A stretch of DNA of 64,000 nt from Sphingomonas populi (GTDB lineage: Bacteria > Pseudomonadota > Alphaproteobacteria > Sphingomonadales > Sphingomonadaceae), in assembly GCF_004208535.1 (NCBI RefSeq), contig NZ_SGIS01000023.1:1-64000 (forward strand), written 5' to 3'. The position numbers were made by a program, and so were the translations under genes. Of the stretch, positions 58,545 to 64,000 are shown in pieces; within the stretch, counting starts at the first letter, position 1; each line of letters opens with the position of its first letter. The notes beneath the pieces were generated by a model. The model was not told the origin of the DNA. It searched no databases and saw nothing but the letters and a program-made list of their open reading frames with translations.

Positions 58545-59377
58545 GCATCGGCGCGGACGGTATCGAGCGCGTAAGGTTACCGGGCGACGGGCTGACGCTG
58601 ACGGCGGACGCGTTCGGCGATCCCGCCGCGCCGCTGGTGCTGTTCTTTCACGGCGGCGGGCAGAGCCGGCGGAGCTGGCGCGGCGCGGCGCGGCGGGTGG
58701 CGGATGCCGGCTATCGCGCGCTCAGCGTCGATCTGCGCGGGCATGGCGAAAGCGACTGGGCGGCGGACGGCGACTATGCACTCGACGCGATCGCGCGCGA
58801 TGTCGAGGCGATCGTCGATAGCCTGGAGGGGTCGGTCGCGCTGGTTGGCGCGTCGCGCGGGGGGCAGGCGGCGTTCGTGGGCGGTGCGCGCCGGGCGGAG
58901 CGGGTGCGGTTGGTATTCTTGGCCGATGTCGCGCCGCGGATCGAGCACCGCGGCGTCGAGCGCATCCGTGGCTTCTTTCGCGCCAGCGCAGCCGGATTTG
59001 CAGACGTCGCAGAGGCGGCGGCGACGCTGGATACGCATCTCGGCCATCCCGGAACGAGCGATCCCGCCCGGCTCGGTAAGGTCTTGCGACGCGAGGGCGA
59101 CCGGCTGTTCTGGCAATGGGACCCGCGCACGGTCGCGCCCGAATTTCTCAGCCCGCCTTCGGAAGGCGCGTTGATGGAGGCGATGGCGCGGACCATCACG
59201 GTGCCGGTGGTGATGGTCCGCGGTACGCTCAGCGACCTGGTGACCGAGGACGAAGCCGCCTATTTCCGCGAGATCACGCCGCATGTCGAGATTCTCGAGG
59301 CGCAAGGCGTGGGCCATATGCTCACCGGCGATCACAACGATGTTTTCGCGACGGCATTGCTCGATCATTTGGGATGA
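58541..59377 (+). CDS. Alpha/beta-hydrolase
   Basis: The GTG start overlaps the stop of the VOC gene, giving 278 residues. The oxyanion H-G-G-G is at 37-40, the nucleophile elbow G-A-S-R-G-G has Ser105, the acid lies in R-G-T-L-S-D-L-V and the histidine in G-V-G-H-M-L. The triad is complete. It could hydrolyse an ester or lactone in the pathway of the cluster. It is the last gene of the TonB-P450 transcript before a decayed SDR. Confidence 0.9.
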   Translation: MSIGADGIERVRLPGDGLTLTADAFGDPAAPLVLFFHGGGQSRRSWRGAARRVADAGYRALSVDLRGHGESDWAADGDYALDAIARDVEAIVDSLEGSVALVGASRGGQAAFVGGARRAERVRLVFLADVAPRIEHRGVERIRGFFRASAAGFADVAEAAATLDTHLGHPGTSDPARLGKVLRREGDRLFWQWDPRTVAPEFLSPPSEGALMEAMARTITVPVVMVRGTLSDLVTEDEAAYFREITPHVEILEAQGVGHMLTGDHNDVFATALLDHLG

Positions 59378-59449
59378 TCGCACCCTGAGCGTCGTTGGCG
59401 GCAAAAGCCGCTTCATGCGCCGAAGTGTTTGCGATCGACGCCGCTGAGA

Positions 59450-59600
59450 TCGAATGAGCAGGTCGGCGATTCCGAGGCGGATATCGCGCCGGTGGCGGGG
59501 TTCCTGGCGTCGGACATGGCACGCTATGTCAACGGTCGATGGCGGACAGCATGTGCCGCGCTACGATTCGCGGCCGCAGGTTCTTGGGGCACTGGAAGGC
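59450..59600 (+). pseudogene. SDR gene, C-terminal remnant
   Basis: The plus frame reads S-E-A-D-I-A-P-V-A-G-F-L-A-S-D-M-A-R-Y-V-N-G, which is the E-D-I-A-x-x-x-x-F-L-x-S-D-x-x-x-Y-V-x-G segment near the end of classical SDR proteins. The catalytic domain is absent upstream, and the usual V-D-G-G end is lost. It lies between the hydrolase and the convergent ligase gene, so an SDR step was once part of this set. Confidence 0.6.
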
Positions 59601-59602
59601 GC

Positions 59603-61261
59603 CTAATCGACGAGATTGAACTCCTCCATCAGCAGCGCGCGCAGCCGGAATTTCTGCACCTTCGACGCCGACATCGGCCATTCCTCGACGAAGCGCACCA
59701 CCCGCGGCACCTTGAACGACGCGATTTCCTTGCGGCAATAGGCGATCAGATCATCCGCCGAGACCTCGGCCCCTTCGACCAGTCCGATGAACGCGGCGGG
59801 GACCTCGGAGAGCCGCGCGTCGGGAATGCCCACGACCTGCGCGAGCTGCACGCCGGGATAGCGCGCAAGCACCGCCTCCACCTCGGCCGCTGCGACATTC
59901 TCGCCGCCGACCTTTAGCATGTCCTTCATCCGGCCGTGGAACATGATATGGCCGTTCGCTTCAAGCGAGCCGATGTCGCCGCTGTGATACCAGCCGTCGC
60001 CGTCCAGCGCCTCTGCGGTCTTGTCGGGGTCCTTGTAATAGCCCTCGAACAGGCTGTAGCCGCGGATCAGCACTTCGCCTTGCTCGCCGGTCGGCAGGTC
60101 CGCGCCGGTTTCGCGATCGACGATCCGCAGTTCGATGCCGGCCAACGGATGACCGAGTCGGGAAAAGCCCAGCGCCGGGTCCATGCCTGGGCCGCCGGTC
60201 GCGACCACGCCGCACGCCTCGCTCATCCCGAAGGTCCCGACCTGCATCGTGCCCGGCATCGCCTGCGCGAAGGCCGTACCGACGCTGGCCGGCATCGCCG
60301 CGAAACAACTGTTCATAACCCGCACGCTCGACAAGTCGGTGGTCGAGAAATCTGGATGGTGGAGCATCGCCTGGAGGAAGGTGACGAAGGGGAGGAAGAC
60401 TATCGTGGCCCGCTCGCGCTCGATCGCGCGCAGGCTCTCGCCCGGGTCGAAGCGCTCGTGGCCGATGAAGGTGCCGCCCGCGTCGATGCTGGAGAGCAGC
60501 GCGGAGAGCGCGGCGACATGGAACAGCGGCAGCGGCGACCAGACCCGCTCGCCTTGGCGATACTGCCAGCGTTCGCGGCCCAGGTTGATGCTGTTGCGGA
60601 CCATCGCCTCGTGGGTGATCAGACATCCCTTGGGATTGGACGAGGTGCCCGAAGTATAGAGGATCATGCCCACGTCACGGATGCGGACGGCCGCGCGGGC
60701 GTCGTCGATGGCGGTCTCGGGAACCTGTTCCGCGAGCGCCCGGAACTGCGCCGCGTCGATGCAGCCCGGCGCAAGGTCGGACCCGAGCAGGACGATGTTG
60801 CGCAGGAAGGGCACGCCGTCGATCGCCAGCGCGAGCGGATCGGCCGCGTCGGCGATCACCGGGAACGCCTCGGTCAACCGCTGGCTGAAGTCGAGCGCGT
60901 CCGCCACCGCGCCGGTGGTGACGATCGTCACGACGTCGGCGTTGCGCGTGACATAGGCGAGTTCGCTCGGCCGATAGCGTGCGTTGATCAGCACCGCCAC
61001 CGCGCCGCACAAGGCGACCGCGAAGAAGGCGTCGATGAAGTCCAGCCCGTTCGGCAGCAACAGCCCGACGTGGTCGCCGCGTTTCACGCCGAGCGCCTTC
61101 AGGCCGCGGGCGATATCGGTCGCGCCCTTCACTAGCTCGGCATAACTCCGGCGCGCGTCGCCGAAGACGACGGCGGTCGCCTCGGGATCGCGATCGGCCG
61201 CTTTCAACAGCAGATCGGCGAAGGTGGTTGCTTCGATGCGGACGGGGAGGCGACTATCCAT
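59603..61261 (-). CDS. AMP-dependent acyl-CoA synthetase/ligase
   Basis: ATG 61261 gives 552 residues, the usual length; the frame is open 50 codons further, but that part has no family similarity. I-L-Y-T-S-G-T-S-S-N-P-K-G (200-212) is the AMP-binding loop, F-G-M-S-E-A-C-G the A5 motif, Y-H-S-G-D-I-G the hinge Asp, and S-A-S-K-V-Q-K-F with the catalytic lysine near the end. It joins a carboxylic acid to CoA using ATP. It is divergent from the thiolase gene. A broken paralogue lies at 6051-6370. Confidence 0.94.
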   Translation of the reverse strand: MDSRLPVRIEATTFADLLLKAADRDPEATAVVFGDARRSYAELVKGATDIARGLKALGVKRGDHVGLLLPNGLDFIDAFFAVALCGAVAVLINARYRPSELAYVTRNADVVTIVTTGAVADALDFSQRLTEAFPVIADAADPLALAIDGVPFLRNIVLLGSDLAPGCIDAAQFRALAEQVPETAIDDARAAVRIRDVGMILYTSGTSSNPKGCLITHEAMVRNSINLGRERWQYRQGERVWSPLPLFHVAALSALLSSIDAGGTFIGHERFDPGESLRAIERERATIVFLPFVTFLQAMLHHPDFSTTDLSSVRVMNSCFAAMPASVGTAFAQAMPGTMQVGTFGMSEACGVVATGGPGMDPALGFSRLGHPLAGIELRIVDRETGADLPTGEQGEVLIRGYSLFEGYYKDPDKTAEALDGDGWYHSGDIGSLEANGHIMFHGRMKDMLKVGGENVAAAEVEAVLARYPGVQLAQVVGIPDARLSEVPAAFIGLVEGAEVSADDLIAYCRKEIASFKVPRVVRFVEEWPMSASKVQKFRLRALLMEEFNLVD

Positions 61262-61578
61262 GCGCCGTTGTCGCGGCGCGGCGCGGTTCCTGCTCCTATC
61301 CTGCGACAGGGACCATACGCTCATGCCGCCATCGCGCGAAATGTAATCGATGTCGGCCGAGTATTCGCTGTAGCTGCCCCACCGATCGCGCTCGACGTGC
61401 TCAACCACCACCGCTGGCGGACCGCCAAGACGCTGATCGACGCGATTGGCGCCTCCGAACTCGGGCAGGTGCTCCTCTTTCGGCGAAGGCCGGTTGAAGA
61501 GCCGTCATCGCTCCCTGCCACCCGATAGGTGGCAGCGCGCCGGTCGTGCCGTGATGGGCGGGGTGGAAGTGAGGATCT

Positions 61579-62784
61579 ATGGCTGAAGCATTTATCTATG
61601 ATCACGCGCGCACCCCCCGCGGTCGCGGGCGCGCCGACGGATCGTTGCACGAGATCACTGCGGTGGAAGTCGCCGCGACGCCGCTGCGGGCTCTGGCTGC
61701 GCGCAACGGGCTGGACACCAGTCTGATCGACGACGTGGTCTATGGTTGCGCGCAGCCGGTGGGCGAGCAGGGCGGCAATATCGGCCGCGCCGCGGTGCTT
61801 GCCGCAGACTATGACGAAAGCGTCGCGGGGCAGCAGGTGCATCGATTCTGCGCCTCCGCGCTCGAAGCGGTCAACAATGCCGCAGCGCAGGTGATGACCG
61901 GCGCTGCGGACGCGGCGATCGGCGGCGGGGTCGAATGCCTGTCACGCACCTATATCGGTGCCGACACGGGGGCGTGGTCGGCCGATCCTTGGCGCAGCTA
62001 TCACGGCCATTTCGCGCCGCAGGGGATCGGCGCCGACCTGATCGCGACGCTCGACGGCTTCAGCCGCGAAGATGTCGATGCCTATTCGGTCGAGAGCCAA
62101 CGCCGCGCCGCCCACGCCCAGCGCTCCGGCTGGTTCGACCGCTCGATCGTGCCGGTGCTCGACGTGATCGGCCAGACCGTGCTCGACAAGGACGAATTTC
62201 TGCGGCCCAACACGACGATGGACTCGCTGGCCGCGCTCAAGCCCGCCTTCGCGCAGATGGGTGAGATGGCCTGGGATGCGGCGGCGCTGCAACGCTATCC
62301 GCAGGTCGAGACGATCAATCATGTCCACACAGGGGGCAATTCGAGCGGGATCGTCGATGGCGCCGCAGCGGTGCTGCTGGGCAGTGCTGCATTCGGCACG
62401 GCGAGCGGGATGAAGCCGCGCGCGCGAATCCGCGCGTTCACCAACATCGGCTCCGAGCCGACGATTATGCTGACCGCGCCCGCTGACGTGTCGAACAAGC
62501 TGCTCAAGCGCGCAGGCATGACCACCGCCGACATCGACCTGTTCGAGATCAACGAGGCGTTCGCCAGCGTGGTGCTGCGCTTTATCAAATATCTCGAGCT
62601 TGATCCCGAAAAGGTGAACGTCGCCGGTGGGGCGATCGCGCTCGGGCATCCGCTGGGCGCGACGGGGGCGATGATCCTCGGCACCGTGCTCGACGAGCTC
62701 GAGCGGCGCGATCTCAACACCGCGCTCATCACGCTGTGCGCCGGAAACGGCCTCGGCACCGCAACGATCATTGAACGGGTCTGA
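61579..62784 (+). CDS. Acetyl-CoA acetyltransferase (thiolase)
   Basis: The 401-residue thiolase has the nucleophile Cys91 in V-H-R-F-C-A-S-A-L-E, N-E-A-F-A-S-V, the histidine in G-G-A-I-A-L-G-H-P-L-G-A-T-G-A and the second cysteine in L-C-A-G-N-G-L-G. The last motif is C-A-G-N-G instead of the common C-x-G-G-G. It cleaves a 3-ketoacyl-CoA to release acetyl- or propionyl-CoA. The start follows GGAAGTGAGG. It is one base from the next gene, a FadJ-type enzyme, so the two form a beta-oxidation pair. Confidence 0.95.
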   Translation: MAEAFIYDHARTPRGRGRADGSLHEITAVEVAATPLRALAARNGLDTSLIDDVVYGCAQPVGEQGGNIGRAAVLAADYDESVAGQQVHRFCASALEAVNNAAAQVMTGAADAAIGGGVECLSRTYIGADTGAWSADPWRSYHGHFAPQGIGADLIATLDGFSREDVDAYSVESQRRAAHAQRSGWFDRSIVPVLDVIGQTVLDKDEFLRPNTTMDSLAALKPAFAQMGEMAWDAAALQRYPQVETINHVHTGGNSSGIVDGAAAVLLGSAAFGTASGMKPRARIRAFTNIGSEPTIMLTAPADVSNKLLKRAGMTTADIDLFEINEAFASVVLRFIKYLELDPEKVNVAGGAIALGHPLGATGAMILGTVLDELERRDLNTALITLCAGNGLGTATIIERV

Positions 62785-62785
62785 C

Positions 62786-64000
62786 ATGGCACAGTATCTG
62801 ACGACGCAAACTGCCGATGGCGTGCTGACGCTCACGCTGGACGCGCAAGGCGCTGCGGTGAACACCGTGTCGCCTGAATGGATCGAGGCGGTGACCGCGG
62901 CGATCGAGGCGGCCAAGGCGGATACCGCAGTGAGCGGCATCGTGATCACCTCGGCCAAGCCGGGCTTCATGGCCGGCGCCGACCTCAACTATATTCTCGA
63001 ACACGGCAAGGCGATGCAGCCCGCCGAAGCCTTCGCGTTCAGCCAGCGTGCGACGCGGCTGCACCGCCTGATCGAGACGTGCGGCAAGCCGGTGGTCGCG
63101 GCGATGACCGGCTTCGCGCTTGGCGGCGGCTACGAGCTGGCGCTGGCCTGCACCTACCGTATCCTCGCCGACGATCCGAAGGCTGTCGTGGGCCTGCCCG
63201 AGGTCAATGTCGGGCTGCTGCCCGGCTCGGGTGGCACCCAGCGCCTGCCGCGAATGGTGGGCGTGCAGAAGGCGCTGGAGGTATTGCTCGAAGGTAGGAG
63301 CTATCCGCCGCTGGAAGCGCTCCGTCTGGGGTTAGTCGATCTGGTGGAGCCTGTCGGCGACGTCCTTGCGGCTGCGAAGGCTTGGCTCGCGACCAACCCG
63401 GATCCCGTGCGCACCTGGGACAAAAAGGGGTTCTCGATTCCAGAATCGGACGGGCTGCTCAAGCAGACCACAGCCGGCTACTTCACCGTCGCCACCGCCA
63501 AGCTGCGGGCGAAATACGGCGACAATTACCCCGCGCCGATCGCGATCCTGACCTGCGTGTTCGAAGGTGTGCAGGTGCCGCTCGACAAGGGGCTGCTGGT
63601 CGAGAGCCGCCACTTCGCCCACCTGATCACCGATCCGGTCAGCCGCAACATCATCCGCACCACGTTCGTCAACAAGGGCGCGGCCGAGAAGGGCGCGCGC
63701 CGGCCGGTGGGGGTGCCGAAGGCGACGGTCGCCAAGGTCGGCATCCTGGGCGCCGGGATGATGGGCGCGGGGATCGCCTATGTTTCGGCCAAGGCGGGGA
63801 TCGACGTGGTGTTGCTCGACGCCAGCCTGGCAGCGGCTGAGAAGGGCAAGGCCTATTCGGCCAGAATTCTCGCCAAGGAGGTTGAGAAGGGCCGCACCTC
63901 GCAGGACAAGGCGGATGCGTTGCTCGCGCGGATCACGCCGACGGTCGATTACGCCGATCTCGCCGGGGTGGATCTGGTGGTCGAGGCGGTGTTCGAGGAT
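62786..64000 (+). CDS. FadJ/FadB-type enoyl-CoA hydratase/3-hydroxyacyl-CoA dehydrogenase (runs off the window)
   Basis: ATG 62786 opens a frame that continues to the window edge (405 codons seen). The hydratase half has G-G-G-Y-E-L-A-L with Glu117 and [14 protein letters not shown] with Glu139. The dehydrogenase half begins near residue 316 with [13 protein letters not shown], the NAD site. The fusion performs hydration and oxidation of the acyl-CoA, the steps just before the thiolase encoded one base upstream. Confidence 0.95.
   Translation, partial: MAQYLTTQTADGVLTLTLDAQGAAVNTVSPEWIEAVTAAIEAAKADTAVSGIVITSAKPGFMAGADLNYILEHGKAMQPAEAFAFSQRATRLHRLIETCGKPVVAAMTGFALGGGYELALACTYRILADDPKAVVGLPEVNVGLLPGSGGTQRLPRMVGVQKALEVLLEGRSYPPLEALRLGLVDLVEPVGDVLAAAKAWLATNPDPVRTWDKKGFSIPESDGLLKQTTAGYFTVATAKLRAKYGDNYPAPIAILTCVFEGVQVPLDKGLLVESRHFAHLITDPVSRNIIRTTFVNKGAAEKGARRPVGVPKATVAKVGILGAGMMGAGIAYVSAKAGIDVVLLDASLAAAEKGKAYSARILAKEVEKGRTSQDKADALLARITPTVDYADLAGVDLVVEAVFED

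Noticed and set aside
59936-61135. A 399-codon plus-strand frame opposite the acyl-CoA ligase
   Set aside because: It is antisense to a gene with complete ligase motifs and shows no motif itself.
61261-61411. Longer N-terminus for the acyl-CoA ligase
   Set aside because: The extra 50 residues are not ligase-like, and the standard family length is met from 61261.
1-64000. CRISPR array, tRNA, rRNA or replication origin
   Set aside because: No regularly spaced repeats, no tRNA cloverleaf with CCA-type end and no rRNA-like segment were found on reading.

Overview
The window reads as a GC-rich alphaproteobacterial chromosome segment, most likely from a sphingomonad (Sphingomonas, Sphingobium or Novosphingobium type). 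This is an inference from the number of TonB-dependent receptors beside catabolic genes, the gene families present and the REP-like hairpin element. No rRNA or tRNA was seen, so the genus is not fixed.

Layout. (1) 1-12.9 kb is accessory DNA. It holds an IS630 transposase tail, a thioesterase, a carotenoid-desaturase-like FAD enzyme with a small partner gene, three SDR enzymes, a large LuxR/MalT-type regulator, an alpha-methylacyl-CoA racemase-like protein and a succinate-semialdehyde-type dehydrogenase. Gene remnants lie between them: SnoaL-like, AMP ligase, thiolase, SDR and a probable group II intron end. (2) 12.9-28.7 kb looks like backbone: a 2OG-Fe(II) oxygenase divergent from a TonB receptor, clpB, an M16 protease, a YefM/YoeB module, a membrane-anchored sugar dehydrogenase, an HxlR regulator with its divergent SDR, a DUF2889 protein and an enoyl-CoA hydratase. 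(3) 28.7-32.6 kb holds a decayed phosphotransferase, two TetR regulators, an IS110 stub, a Tat-exported DUF1349 protein and an O-acetyltransferase. (4) 32.8-50.8 kb is a catabolic island. An eight-gene leftward set (NADX-like dehydrogenase, GMC oxidoreductase with its gluconate-dehydrogenase-subunit-3-like partner, bicupin, CoA transferase, hydrolase, 3-ketosteroid-dehydrogenase-like flavoprotein, enoyl-CoA hydratase) diverges from a rightward set (aldehyde dehydrogenase, gentisate-type dioxygenase, fumarylpyruvate-type hydrolase, cytochrome b561, TonB receptor, MFS carrier). (5) 51-53 kb has a Rieske oxygenase divergent from a LysR regulator around a palindromic operator. (6) 53.4-64 kb is a second catabolic cluster: TonB receptor, translationally coupled P450, two hotdog hydratases, VOC protein, hydrolase, acyl-CoA ligase, thiolase and a FadJ-type enzyme cut by the window edge.

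How the genes may work together. The island at 32.8-50.8 kb has outer-membrane uptake, inner-membrane transport, oxidation of an alcohol and then an aldehyde, CoA activation, ring desaturation, hydration, ring cleavage and a central-metabolite-releasing hydrolase. A motif containing TTGACTGACG lies upstream of three of its rightward units, which suggests one regulon. The substrate cannot be read from sequence. The cluster at 53.4-64 kb looks like uptake, P450 hydroxylation, CoA activation and beta-oxidation of another hydrophobic substrate.

The remnant at 6.05-7.06 kb is a broken paralogue of the ligase/thiolase pair at 59.6-62.8 kb, in the same divergent orientation. The accessory parts therefore record duplication and decay of catabolic modules.
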